A DNA stretch of 64,000 bases from Candidatus Bathyarchaeota archaeon (GTDB lineage: Archaea; Thermoproteota; Bathyarchaeia; Bathyarchaeales; SOJC01): NCBI GenBank assembly GCA_026014805.1, contig JAOZHR010000004.1, positions 38,298 through 102,297 on the forward strand, read 5' to 3'. Below are positions 7,875-16,834 of the stretch, piece after piece (position 1 is the first letter of the stretch; each line of letters starts with the position of its first letter). The notes beneath the pieces are model-generated. The model was not told the DNA's origin. It saw only the letters and a program-made list of their open reading frames with translations, and did no database searches. The translations under genes and the position numbers were made by a program.

Positions 7875-9834
7875 CGTAGCTGTTGTTAGCGTTGAACTCA
7901 ACAGCTTTCCAGGCATAGACGATTTCAGCGGATTCCGTGAACAAAGCGACAAGGGGCGGACTTGGAAGAACAGTCTTAGTGGCGTTGATTGAGGCGGTTG
8001 CGCCATCGTCGTCGGTGACAGTCAAAGTTACAGTGTAGTTTCCGTTGTCAATATAAGTATGTTCTACAATAGCCCCTGACGCATTGGTTCCGTCACTAAA
8101 GTCCCAGAAGTAGCTAACAATGGTGCCGTCGGGATCGTAGCTTCCGGAAGCGTTGAACGTGATGACCTCACTCGTATAGACGGTTTCCGCGGATTCCGTG
8201 AAAATCGATACCGGAGGCCTGTTCAGAACGGTCTTCGTGGCGGTTGTTGACGCAGTGTCGCCATCATCATCAGTTGCTGTAAGAGTTACTGTGTAATTTC
8301 CATCGTCTGAGTACGCGTGTTCCACGGTCAAGCCTGTAGTGTTTGTCCCGTCACCAAAATCCCAGAAATAGCCAACAATCGACCCATCGGGATCATAGCT
8401 TTCAGTAGCGTTGAAGTAAATATTTTCGTCCGTAAGTACAGACGTCGCTGACTCGGTGAATGACACTATGGGCAGCTTGTTGAGCACCTTGATGTCGGCG
8501 GAGGTTTTGTCGGTTAGTCCATTGTTGTCGGTCACGATAAGTGTAACTGTGTAGTTTCCGTTGTTAGCGTAGGTGTGGGTTGTAACCTCGCCAGTTTCAT
8601 TCGTCCCGTCACCAAAATCCCAGAGGTATCTGACTATTGTGCCGTTGGGGTCATAACTTTCAGATGCATCAAAGGTTACAGTTTCGCCTGTGTCAGGAGC
8701 CGTGGGGAGGTAGGTGAAAGAAGCAACAGGTAGTTCGATGCGGGTATATTCCTGTGTGAAGAAGCCTTGCGCCGTATAAACTGTTACTTTTATTTCTTGA
8801 CCTTTGAACTCTGTCCAATTCCACAAGCATTGAAGGGTAAGGTTATCGCCGGGCATGAGCCTCTGTGTTATGTCACCTATTGTTGTTATGTTCTCGAAAA
8901 TTTGAGTCCCATTTGTGATTGCTACTCTGTTGATGTTGACAAAATGTGGCGATGACGGTAGATTCGAGACTGTTACATTAAATCCACTGGTGTCAGGTAG
9001 TGCAGTGAAAGTTAAATCTGTTATATTAAGCGATACGGAGGGAGGCAAGGAAGCTGTTTTGGATACTGCTGAATAACCTTGTGAAGTTTTGGCAGTAATA
9101 TTATGAGAAGAACCAAGAGAACCCTTTTCCCATAGGTTCCAGTAACATGTGAAGGTCTTGTTTTGGCCTGGTTGAAGTTGCTGTGGAAGTGTGGCGTTTT
9201 CATCGTGGATTGTCATGTTTTGAGGTGGAATGCTGGTAGAATCAAATAGTATTTCTGTTACATTTAATGGTATGAGCGATTCTGCTGAATTTCTGATAGT
9301 CACATTAAAACGCTCGACAGTTACTGTGGTGTCAAATTCTGCTTTGACAATTTCTAACTTCACTTTACCTGCTTTAAAGGGAAATGTTGCGCCCGAGTCA
9401 TCTTGCAGGAATACAACAACACGGATGGTTTGACCCGCGAATTCTCCCCAGCTGCTGTTGCACCTAAAAGTTATGGCTTCGCTTTTTCTAAGAGGATATG
9501 GGATTGATGGTCCTATGGATTCCGCCGGGATGCTATAAATCGTTTCCACATCATCTATGATAGTAACTATGGTAATACTAATTATGTTTGCATCAGCTTT
9601 CGAATAGGATGGATTTAGAACAGTCACTTTAAAATAGGTGCTGTCTTCGATGGGAAATGTAACATTCGTGATTGTTATCGTGGTGACACCTTCGGGAACC
9701 TTAAATCCTATTTCCACATAATAGCCCACAGTCCACAAGTATGACAACACAGCGCCTACTATCGCCGATGCTAAAAGCAAAATTAACAAAGAAAGTGTTG
9801 AAATCCCCTTTGTACTTCTTAACATAGTGTGCAT
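7819..9834 (-). CDS. Pilin-like secreted protein with PKD repeats, truncated at the C-terminus
   Basis: Cell-surface protein. From the preferred ATG (behind GAGGA) it begins MHTMLRSTKG followed by ISTLSLLILLLASAIVG, a layout matching archaeal class III signals cut by a prepilin peptidase after the glycine. A Thr/Asn-rich beta region with many N-glycosylation sequons spans about residues 40-390. Three complete PKD domains follow, each with a WDFxDGTN core and a GNYTVTL strand. A fourth stops after SYDP and ends in an unrelated basic tail. An 11-base direct repeat (7815-7825 and 7864-7874) flanks the truncated end. Confidence 0.8.
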   Translation of the reverse strand: MHTMLRSTKGISTLSLLILLLASAIVGAVLSYLWTVGYYVEIGFKVPEGVTTITITNVTFPIEDSTYFKVTVLNPSYSKADANIISITIVTIIDDVETIYSIPAESIGPSIPYPLRKSEAITFRCNSSWGEFAGQTIRVVVFLQDDSGATFPFKAGKVKLEIVKAEFDTTVTVERFNVTIRNSAESLIPLNVTEILFDSTSIPPQNMTIHDENATLPQQLQPGQNKTFTCYWNLWEKGSLGSSHNITAKTSQGYSAVSKTASLPPSVSLNITDLTFTALPDTSGFNVTVSNLPSSPHFVNINRVAITNGTQIFENITTIGDITQRLMPGDNLTLQCLWNWTEFKGQEIKVTVYTAQGFFTQEYTRIELPVASFTYLPTAPDTGETVTFDASESYDPNGTIVRYLWDFGDGTNETGEVTTHTYANNGNYTVTLIVTDNNGLTDKTSADIKVLNKLPIVSFTESATSVLTDENIYFNATESYDPDGSIVGYFWDFGDGTNTTGLTVEHAYSDDGNYTVTLTATDDDGDTASTTATKTVLNRPPVSIFTESAETVYTSEVITFNASGSYDPDGTIVSYFWDFSDGTNASGAIVEHTYIDNGNYTVTLTVTDDDGATASINATKTVLPSPPLVALFTESAEIVYAWKAVEFNANNSYDPKRFQMKKNRKFNFFQS

Positions 9835-9952
9835 GCTTCGTTCCTCGTTTTTAGCGTGATGGTTATTCTGATTTGTGAAGGGAGTAAATAAGTATTCGGT
9901 TGTGGAATGAAGCATTTTTCAAGCCGTATTCGTGTTTCTTTGTGCCTCTGAA

Positions 9953-10480
9953 TTATCTCACTATTAGTACGGGGCATGGTGCGTATGTTACTACTCCGTT
10001 GGCTACGCTTCCTAGAAGGAATTTTTTGATTCCGGTTCTGCCTTTAGTTCCCATAACAATAAGGTCGCAGCCTTCTTTGTTGGCGATCTCTGTTATTGCG
10101 TGAACAATTGACATGTGATTTTCGATGACTTTTGTCTCAACTGTGACTCCTACTTTCTTTGCCATTTTCTCTACTTTTTTTAGATATTCTTCTACCATCT
10201 TTCTTTTTTCTCTGGAGATTGTTATCGGAATAGGAGTTACTGTGGAGGCTGGCGCAACTTCTATAGGGGTAGGCGCAAAAGCATAAGCGGGTAAGTGCAT
10301 CACATGAACAGCGATAAGCTCAGCTTTTTCTTCCTTTTCATGTTTTTCGTGTTTCTCATGTTTCTCGTGCTTTTCGTAAGTCTCTCTGGGAGCTGCTTCA
10401 GCCTTAAGTGAAGCTCCACATTTTGGGCAATACTTCATTTCTTCGGAAACTTCATTTCCACATTTTGGACAGTATGGCAA
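9953..10480 (-). CDS. Zinc-ribbon / universal stress protein (UspA) fusion lacking the first Usp strand
   Basis: Residues 1-26 are a zinc ribbon (C4, C7, C18, C21). Residues 37-52 are a charged KHE repeat encoded by near-identical 9-base units. From about residue 53 the Usp fold begins at its second strand (AELIAVHV) and continues to the ATP-loop signature GTKGRTG...GSVA (G144 to S158) and the final strand CPVLIV. The usual first strand and helix, which carry the nucleotide-contacting aspartate, are absent. The start is TTG behind GGTGA, with a TATA box near 10519-10531. It is probably a cytoplasmic stress or nucleotide sensor; function is unproven. Confidence 0.85.
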   Translation of the reverse strand: MPYCPKCGNEVSEEMKYCPKCGASLKAEAAPRETYEKHEKHEKHEKHEKEEKAELIAVHVMHLPAYAFAPTPIEVAPASTVTPIPITISREKRKMVEEYLKKVEKMAKKVGVTVETKVIENHMSIVHAITEIANKEGCDLIVMGTKGRTGIKKFLLGSVANGVVTYAPCPVLIVR

Positions 10481-10618
10481 ACTGTTTCACCATATTTCAA
10501 CTATTCTGCTAGGTTGACATTTAATATAAGCGTTAAAGCTCCGATCTGTTAGTAGAAAGCTGATAGACATTTATTTTGTTTCCTCTCGAAAAACTACGGT
10601 TGCCCGTGCTTAGCGACT

Positions 10619-11809
10619 TTATTCAAGAGAAAGTTTTTCCAACTGCTCTAATACATATTCACGAATTTCTTTTGGCTTAGGCAACTTTGCCACCACATTC
10701 CCGTTTTTTACAAGTGGTTTCAACATTCGATCTGTTTTGCCTCGGCATTTTAGGCATGTTGGTTGAGGTTCATTATAGGACAAAACTACGTCGACTAGGC
10801 ATTTTGGGCATCGCCACACCTCCTTTTTCCCCCCAAGCTTACCTCGCTTTGCACATAGCTTTCCGTCTATCTCAACTATATCCATGGCGAAGTTTATAGT
10901 AGGCGAGTTACTCACATGTGTGCCTACACCAAACGCGTCTGCACCAGCTTCACTTAGTTGTCTGACTGATTCTTCGTTCAAACCTCCAGAAACGAAGATT
11001 TGGACATGTTTGCAGCCGCGAATGTTCAGTTCCCATCGTACCTCTCGCACAATTTCTGCGAAATTACCTTTACGAGATGATGGTGTGTCAAGTCGTACTG
11101 CCTTTAATTTTTTCAAAGCCTTTACAGCCATAATTGCTTCCATCTTTTCATCCGAGTATGTATCTACTAAGGCAACGCGAGGCACATCTTCTTCAACTAT
11201 GCTGTCAAAAGCTTTCCATGCTTTAACCTGGTCGCCCATAACTATTATGAGGGCGTGGGGCATAGTTCCCACGGGCTCGGTCTCTACTGCCTTGGCGCCC
11301 GTCAGACAGCTAACTGCGTCAAACCCACCAATGAACGCCGCACGGTCTATCATTGGTGAAAGAGACGGGTGCATGCGACGGATACCAAAAGAAATAAGGC
11401 GTTTGTTTTTGGCAACTTTTCTTATTCTCGCTGCTCGAGTGGCTATTCCAGAGGCTTGACAAATAAGACCTAGAAGAGGAGTTTCATAGAGACAAAAGTC
11501 TCCATAAGAACCTTCAATCCGTACAACAGGCTCACGGAAACCTTGGTGATCACCAGCATAGAAAACGGTTCCTTCAGACATCGAATAGACATCAACGGGA
11601 ATACCTTTGAACAAATGGGCTAATTCTTCAATGCCGCACAGAATGCCCCAGGGCCGATTTTCTGGAAGGCTACCAGAAGTAACTTCCGCTATCACACGGG
11701 TTTTTTCCCTACCTTTAGCTTCTAAAATCTGTTTTGTGCGGACAAAGTAAATATCCGTGGTTTCTGCTCGTTTAATCTCTTCGTCGGAAGCAACATGAAA
11801 AAGACGCAT
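10619..11809 (-). CDS. Nicotinate phosphoribosyltransferase, archaeal type
   Basis: Converts nicotinate and PRPP to nicotinate mononucleotide for NAD salvage. Type II phosphoribosyltransferase features include the AxIFGxR-like ISFGIRRMHP segment, an acidic VDTYSDEK strand, and FVSGGLNEESVRQL with GADAFGVGTHVS near the phosphate site. A C-terminal zinc ribbon (CPKC and CLKC) is typical of archaeal members, and 396 residues is a normal length. The ATG at 11809 lies below a TATA-like TTTAAATAAATATC near 11849-11862. NadC, the de novo NAD enzyme, is at 55286-56158. Confidence 0.88.
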   Translation of the reverse strand: MRLFHVASDEEIKRAETTDIYFVRTKQILEAKGREKTRVIAEVTSGSLPENRPWGILCGIEELAHLFKGIPVDVYSMSEGTVFYAGDHQGFREPVVRIEGSYGDFCLYETPLLGLICQASGIATRAARIRKVAKNKRLISFGIRRMHPSLSPMIDRAAFIGGFDAVSCLTGAKAVETEPVGTMPHALIIVMGDQVKAWKAFDSIVEEDVPRVALVDTYSDEKMEAIMAVKALKKLKAVRLDTPSSRKGNFAEIVREVRWELNIRGCKHVQIFVSGGLNEESVRQLSEAGADAFGVGTHVSNSPTINFAMDIVEIDGKLCAKRGKLGGKKEVWRCPKCLVDVVLSYNEPQPTCLKCRGKTDRMLKPLVKNGNVVAKLPKPKEIREYVLEQLEKLSLE

Positions 11810-11866
11810 CTAAATTCTCTCCACAGCTCTTGCTTCAATGAAGTATAGCGATATTTATTTAAAGGT

Positions 11867-12418
11867 TCAAGCATTGCTTACGAATAGAAGTAGCTGAATG
11901 AATCCAACCTCAATTACTGCAGCTATAAAAAATAATAAATAAATTATTACAAGAGCTCTTATGGTCATGCTTCTGCTTAATGTTTTCCGTATTGTTAAAT
12001 AAATTCCATACCCTTCAATTATGCCATTGGGCAGACTCAGCAGAACAAACATAGCTAAGTTACCCAGAGCTACGGTGCCAAAAACAATCATGCTAGCTCT
12101 AAAAATGCTCAAAAGAATAATCATGAGAGTGAACATTAAAGCAAAAGGGCGGGGGTGTTGAAGCACAACATAGTCATACTTTTTCGGCTTGAAAAAAGAA
12201 AGAACTAGTTCGACGTAGAAAGTCATAGCAAGCAGAATAAGAGAGACCACCAAGACATTGTGGACAAAGACCACTAACACAGCAATTGGAGGATTAGCGA
12301 ACAAGTTTCCAGAATATTCAAAGAAAGCCCTATTTTCAACATATGCCAACGCTAAGAAAATCAGCAAAGTGACGCCAAGTAACAACGTTCTCTTCTTCGA
12401 AGCCATTGTAAGAACCAC
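11867..12418 (-). CDS. Integral membrane protein, SpoIIM-like
   Basis: 183 residues with about five hydrophobic segments. FVHNVLVV and LPNGIIEGYGIY resemble the asparagine-containing second helix and the P-N/H-G-E loop of the SpoIIM (stage II sporulation M, DUF95) family, which is common in archaea and has no defined role there. The protein could start at ATG 12418 or ATG 12406. A second protein of this general type lies at 54701-55252. It is divergent from the thiolase operon. Confidence 0.6.
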   Translation of the reverse strand: MVLTMASKKRTLLLGVTLLIFLALAYVENRAFFEYSGNLFANPPIAVLVVFVHNVLVVSLILLAMTFYVELVLSFFKPKKYDYVVLQHPRPFALMFTLMIILLSIFRASMIVFGTVALGNLAMFVLLSLPNGIIEGYGIYLTIRKTLSRSMTIRALVIIYLLFFIAAVIEVGFIQLLLFVSNA

Positions 12419-12511
12419 AGGTCCTATGTGTTCGCGAGTAAGTGAATAAAAACATTGCCTGACTTTTCAATTCGCGCCTAATTTTAAAAACTGCTGTTCA
12501 ACCAGAAGTGT

Positions 12512-12844
12512 GTGGAGAACCTAGATCGAGACGTTGAATATAACCCACATTCTCTTCGTCATACATCAAATTTAATTCTTTGGAGCTCATTCCTCTATTC
12601 AATGCAACAAACATGGATAGCATTGAACCCAACGCGTGAATACATAAAGCATCTATCTCGTCCAAGATACTTATGGTTCATTGGAGGCTATTTTGTCCTT
12701 GACTATGAATACGCAACATTTTCCACGAATTTCCTTGACTTGACAAAAAGGATCTTTCAACCTGTTTCGCAGATGCCTTATCACCTTGTCGTATCTAAAC
12801 TTAACTACTTAAGGCAGATTCTGCGTAAGATAGAAAACACTTAA
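12512..12844 (+). CDS. Uncertain ORF in the 12419-12900 intergenic region
   Basis: A 110-codon open frame from a GTG with no visible ribosome site. Aromatic-rich composition, no recognised domain. The segment NPHSLRHT recalls the HxLRHT box of tyrosine recombinases, but the rest does not continue that fold. It may be chance. The rest of the 12419-12900 gap holds only the TATA box of the thiolase operon. Confidence 0.2.
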   Translation: MENLDRDVEYNPHSLRHTSNLILWSSFLYSMQQTWIALNPTREYIKHLSRPRYLWFIGGYFVLDYEYATFSTNFLDLTKRIFQPVSQMPYHLVVSKLNYLRQILRKIENT

Positions 12845-12852
12845 AAAAGACC

Positions 12853-12862
12853 TTTATATAAG
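12853..12862 (+). promoter_or_regulatory. TATA box of the thiolase-like/HMG-CoA synthase operon
   Basis: TTTATATAAG fits the archaeal TATA consensus. A transcript start near 12886 is expected, so the in-frame GTG at 12862 would be untranscribed and the ATG at 12901 becomes the start. Confidence 0.6.
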
Positions 12863-12900
12863 TGGATAAAGCTCTGCAGAGAGAGGAGTTAATATTTGTC

Positions 12901-14100
12901 ATGAAAACGAAATGCCCGGCTATAATCAGCGTGGGCAGGACCGAGTTTGGAGAGCATTATGAAAGAGAGCCTAACAATTTGGTTGAGGAGGCTGGACTGA
13001 CAGCTTTAGACTCTGCAAAAATTGAGCGTGGAGACGTTGACGCGTGTCACTTTGCAGACTATTTTCTTCCTATAACCAACAAATTGGGACTTGAAGAAGG
13101 CTTTCTATCTGAACTCTTAGAGTTAAACGTCCCCATGGAAATCACGCGGTCCTTCAGCTCCGCCCTCGCAAATGCCTGCAACGCCGTTCTGGCAGGAAAG
13201 TATGAACTCATGCTTGTGGGTGGAATGGAAAAAATGACGGACCGGTGGGACAAGATTAGAGATGACCTCATGCTTCTAGAGGACCCATGGAGCTATTATG
13301 CTGGATGTACTCCAGAGGCGAACCATGAGCTTATGCTTAGAGCATACATTAAAAAATTCGGGATTGCCGGTGAACAACTTGACATTTTAGAAAAAGCGTT
13401 AGCTGGCTTCTCAGTGAGAAATCACCACATGGCCATGAAAAACAAGTACGCTCAGTTTCATAAAGAAATCTCCGTTGACACAGTTATGAAGGCAAGAGCC
13501 AAGGCAAGAAGACCTTTAGGCTTGTTCGATTTTGCACCAATATCTGACGGCGCCTCTGCTCTAATACTAACAAATTCAGAACTTGCTGAATCTTATACTA
13601 GCAAACCAGTTTACATTCTAGGCTACTCTCTAGCCACAGATTATATTACCTTCCCTTCGCGGAACAACCTGACTGGTTTTTTGTCCACTAGACTTGCAAT
13701 GAAGGATATCCTTAAGACAGCGGATATCGAATTGGACGACATTTCGATTTTGGAGCTTTACGATCAATCTACGATGATGGGGATGGTGTCTTTAGAGGAT
13801 TTAGGGTTCTGCGAGAGGGGTAAGGCGTGGATAGACATTTACAGAAGTTGTCAAGAGAATGAAGACTATTACGAGCTTAATGGTAAGAGGCTATTCGTGA
13901 ACGTGAATGGTGGACTTAAGGCCGATGGAAATCCTTTGGGCGCCACAGGTGGTGCAGAGATTTTCGAGGTATTTCAACAGTTAAGACATGAGGCTGGTGA
14001 AAGGCAGGTAAAGGCAGATGGTGAACTCAGATGCGGTTGTGTTCACGAGTTGGAAGGTTTTGGAACCAAAGCATATATCTACATTCTAGGAAGGAACTGA
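12901..14100 (+). CDS. Thiolase-fold protein lacking the catalytic residues
   Basis: Homologous along its length (399 residues) to archaeal acetoacetyl-CoA thiolases of the SCP-x type: LVGGMEKMTD, FAPISDGASAL, LEDLGFC and NVNGGLKADGNPLGATGG are all in place. Every active-site position I can align is changed. The nucleophile position of the CxSG box is F85 (SFSSAL), the histidine of HDxF is Y287 (LELYDQST), and the histidine of GHPxGA is N344 (GNPLGA). The reading frame is intact, so it looks maintained rather than decayed. It ends one base before the DUF35-HMG-CoA synthase gene. A scaffold or altered-chemistry role is inferred. Start chosen from the TATA box and family alignment. Confidence 0.85.
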   Translation: MKTKCPAIISVGRTEFGEHYEREPNNLVEEAGLTALDSAKIERGDVDACHFADYFLPITNKLGLEEGFLSELLELNVPMEITRSFSSALANACNAVLAGKYELMLVGGMEKMTDRWDKIRDDLMLLEDPWSYYAGCTPEANHELMLRAYIKKFGIAGEQLDILEKALAGFSVRNHHMAMKNKYAQFHKEISVDTVMKARAKARRPLGLFDFAPISDGASALILTNSELAESYTSKPVYILGYSLATDYITFPSRNNLTGFLSTRLAMKDILKTADIELDDISILELYDQSTMMGMVSLEDLGFCERGKAWIDIYRSCQENEDYYELNGKRLFVNVNGGLKADGNPLGATGGAEIFEVFQQLRHEAGERQVKADGELRCGCVHELEGFGTKAYIYILGRN

Positions 14101-14101
14101 C

Positions 14102-15625
14102 ATGAGCAGCGAGCCAATTGAGAGACGGGTGGCCTATATAGGCGATAGGCTACGCGGTAGTCGTTGCAGCATATGCGGAAAAGAATATTTCAAACTCAAA
14201 GATTACTGCGGCGCTTGCGGAAGGGAAAGCTTTGGCAAAATGGAGCGTATTGACTTCTTTTACGAAGAAGGAACGCTGGAAATTTGCACCCTTGTAAATA
14301 AACCTACAAACAAGTTCACAAAATTAGGGCCATACCTCTATGGAATATTTTCGTTCCACAATGGCAAAGTACGTTTTCCAGGTAGATTAACTGATCGTAT
14401 TATCAGAGATGAGGAGGAACTAAGGCTCGATGATTTGGAAGGAAGAAGGGTTGTCCCGCGCTTTAGGAGAAGACACGCTGTAGACGCCAGTGGAATAATC
14501 CCAACAATATCTCTGACTTTTTCCTTTACTGATGAATACTACCCTTACCAAGAGTATAAAATAGTTAAGCCTTCGAAGGAATACGAGAAGCCAGGAATAG
14601 TGGGTTATGGTGTCTATTCTTCTAAGTTCAGAATTAGAGAAGGTAGAATAGAGCGCGCTGTCCCCTTTCTAGATGAAGACGCTATAACAGCAGCCGTTGA
14701 AGCTGGAAAAATTGCACTTATTCATTCAGGTGTCGATCATAGGTTGATTGGTAAGGTGTACGTAGGATCAGAGTCTAATCCTTACGCTGTCAAGCCGATC
14801 GCTTCTAAAGTAGCTCAGGTTCTGAAGCTTGGCGAAGAGTACCGAGCAGAAGGTATCCAATGTGTAGACGCCATAGACACGGAGTTTGCATGTAAAGCAG
14901 CAACTAGCATGTTTAAGGACGCTGCTTCTCTAGTATATTACCCCGATTCAGAAGAATCTTATGCCATGGTAATCGGAGCAGACAATTCTCAATCTGCCCC
15001 AAGAGACGAGCCAGGAGGTGAACTAGACTTGTTTGTAGGCTATGGAGGCGCCGCTTTCATTTTTGGTATGCATGATGTAATAGCTCAGTTTGAAGGCTGG
15101 GTTTCAACTACGTCAGACACGCCAGATTTTTGGAGAAGGGACACACAACCTTACCCAAGTCACGGTGGTAGATTTACGGGTAAACCAGCTTACTTCAAAC
15201 ACGTAACAAAAACCGTCAAAAAGCTTATGGAACGATTGAAGCTTGAACCCCGTGACATAAACTATTTTGTGGCCCATCAGCCTAACGCTGCTTTTCCGAC
15301 ACGTGTTGCGAAAAGTTTGGGTTTTAAAGAAGAACAATTTCTACCCGGGCTTCAGGTTGCGAAATTCGGAAATACGTACTCTGGATGCTCGCCCATCGGT
15401 TTAGCCGCTGTCCTTGACATAGCAAAACCGAACGATAGAATATTAGTAGCGGGTTATGGTTCTGGGGCAGGGAGCGATGCTTACTCTTTTGTTACCACAA
15501 ACCAGTTAATGGATAAGAGACCTAGACAGAAATTCACTGTAAGATATCAGGCTGAAAATAAATTCATAGATTATGTAGATTACGCCACTTACAGAAGAAT
15601 TAAGCAAGGAATGCACGCAACTTGA
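14102..15625 (+). CDS. DUF35 zinc-ribbon/OB-fold fused to hydroxymethylglutaryl-CoA synthase
   Basis: Residues 1-~145 are a DUF35 acyl-CoA-binding domain with a zinc ribbon (C22, C25, C36, C39) and OB fold. Residues ~165-507 are archaeal HMG-CoA synthase. Its catalytic triad is visible: E200 in AAVEAG, C264 in EFACKA and H392 in VAHQPN, with VGSESNPYAVKP, TPDFWRR, HGGRFTG and GYGSGAGSDAY conserved. It would condense acetyl-CoA with acetoacetyl-CoA. In known archaea thiolase, synthase and DUF35 are separate subunits of one complex; here DUF35 is fused at the N-terminus. A segment before LDEDAIT is shorter than in MJ1546-type enzymes as I recall them. Confidence 0.88.
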   Translation: MSSEPIERRVAYIGDRLRGSRCSICGKEYFKLKDYCGACGRESFGKMERIDFFYEEGTLEICTLVNKPTNKFTKLGPYLYGIFSFHNGKVRFPGRLTDRIIRDEEELRLDDLEGRRVVPRFRRRHAVDASGIIPTISLTFSFTDEYYPYQEYKIVKPSKEYEKPGIVGYGVYSSKFRIREGRIERAVPFLDEDAITAAVEAGKIALIHSGVDHRLIGKVYVGSESNPYAVKPIASKVAQVLKLGEEYRAEGIQCVDAIDTEFACKAATSMFKDAASLVYYPDSEESYAMVIGADNSQSAPRDEPGGELDLFVGYGGAAFIFGMHDVIAQFEGWVSTTSDTPDFWRRDTQPYPSHGGRFTGKPAYFKHVTKTVKKLMERLKLEPRDINYFVAHQPNAAFPTRVAKSLGFKEEQFLPGLQVAKFGNTYSGCSPIGLAAVLDIAKPNDRILVAGYGSGAGSDAYSFVTTNQLMDKRPRQKFTVRYQAENKFIDYVDYATYRRIKQGMHAT

Positions 15626-16815
15626 CAATCGATGAGCCCCACTCTTTGGAAGAAGAACAAGAAAAAAAGCAACCGTGGCAGTTTGTAAAATGGATATTCA
15701 GGGTGCTATACTCTCCAATGAAGACGTTTGAAGAGATAGTGGAGAAACCGAACATTAAAGGTCCAGTATTAATCCTATTGATAACGTTGCCCTTAATTTT
15801 AGGCGGACAATATGTAAGCGGGACCAAATTTTTCTTAGAGACCCCAACACCTGAAAACGATTTATGGACAGAATCTGTTGGGAACTCAACGTCGTTCTTA
15901 TGGAACTCCAACGACAATGTGACTCTTGATAGCCGCGACTTCATTATAGGCAATTATAGTGTTTCTACTTCTTTGACTAATAGTTCACTAATCTGGATAC
16001 GTTTAACAAACATAGGAAGTTTCAATTGCTCTAAAGAGGAATATAGCCGCTTATCGTTTAGAACAAAATGGATTAATGAAGCAGATGATGCTCCAACCGC
16101 AATCTTGCAGTTATTTTCGTTCAACAATGAAAGCAAAAAAATCGAGTTGGATATAGGAGACATCATAGCCAACAACACTAACGTCTGGGCAAATATTACT
16201 GTTAATCTTGCCACCGACAATTGGGTAGGAGCATCAGAGAAATCAGCAAATTGGACAAACATAACTGGGATCAGTTTTCTGTTAACATGGGCTAATACAG
16301 CAAACCTTGTTCTAAAAATCGATGACTTGTTTTTCGGAAAGTATACTGCCATTTCATCCTCCAACACCTTTGACTTGCAACTTACATATTCGTCTATACG
16401 AGGCGGCATCAATTTTTTGTTGGAATGGCTAATTCTCTCTGGAATAGTTTTGTTAGCTTTAAGGAGCTTCTCAGATTGGAATGGTTTATGGAAAAACTTG
16501 TTATCCACCTTTGGATATGTGTATTCAGCCTCTATCGTTTATTTGGGAGCTCTTGCGCTGCTATTTATTCTTCTACCGCCTATCTTCCTTCCCTATAACA
16601 CTACCTACTTGGAATATCTTGACATCTACCAAGGCAGTTGGGGCACACCAATTACTTTTCTAAGCTTGTTTGCTTATGGATGGACTACCATTCTTTGTGC
16701 TATTGCTTTGAAAAAGATACATGAACTCTCTTGGAACAAAGCCTTTTTGATAGGTTTAGGAGCTGTTGTAATGAGCTTATTATTCAGTTCCTTTTTGCTC
16801 AACGTGTTCCTTTAA
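15622..16815 (+). CDS. Yip1-like membrane protein with inserted extracytoplasmic domain
   Basis: 397 residues. The N-terminal cytoplasmic segment FVKWIFRVLYSPMKTFEEIV resembles Yip1/YIF-type proteins. One membrane helix follows (~residues 48-65). Then comes about 190 residues of Ser/Thr/Asn-rich beta sequence with many N-glycosylation sequons, probably outside the cell. Four or five C-terminal helices complete the fold. The TTG start overlaps the TGA of the HMG-CoA synthase gene, indicating translational coupling and a shared operon. The function is unknown; proximity to a possibly membrane-supplying isoprenoid enzyme is suggestive only. Confidence 0.7.
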   Translation: MTIDEPHSLEEEQEKKQPWQFVKWIFRVLYSPMKTFEEIVEKPNIKGPVLILLITLPLILGGQYVSGTKFFLETPTPENDLWTESVGNSTSFLWNSNDNVTLDSRDFIIGNYSVSTSLTNSSLIWIRLTNIGSFNCSKEEYSRLSFRTKWINEADDAPTAILQLFSFNNESKKIELDIGDIIANNTNVWANITVNLATDNWVGASEKSANWTNITGISFLLTWANTANLVLKIDDLFFGKYTAISSSNTFDLQLTYSSIRGGINFLLEWLILSGIVLLALRSFSDWNGLWKNLLSTFGYVYSASIVYLGALALLFILLPPIFLPYNTTYLEYLDIYQGSWGTPITFLSLFAYGWTTILCAIALKKIHELSWNKAFLIGLGAVVMSLLFSSFLLNVFL

Positions 16816-16834
16816 GCCAGTTGACGTTGAACAA

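Noticed and set aside
12512..12844. HxLRHT-like box suggesting a tyrosine recombinase
   Set aside because: Only one short motif fits. No Arg, Lys or Tyr catalytic neighbours are visible, and the ORF lacks a ribosome site. Listed only as an uncertain ORF.
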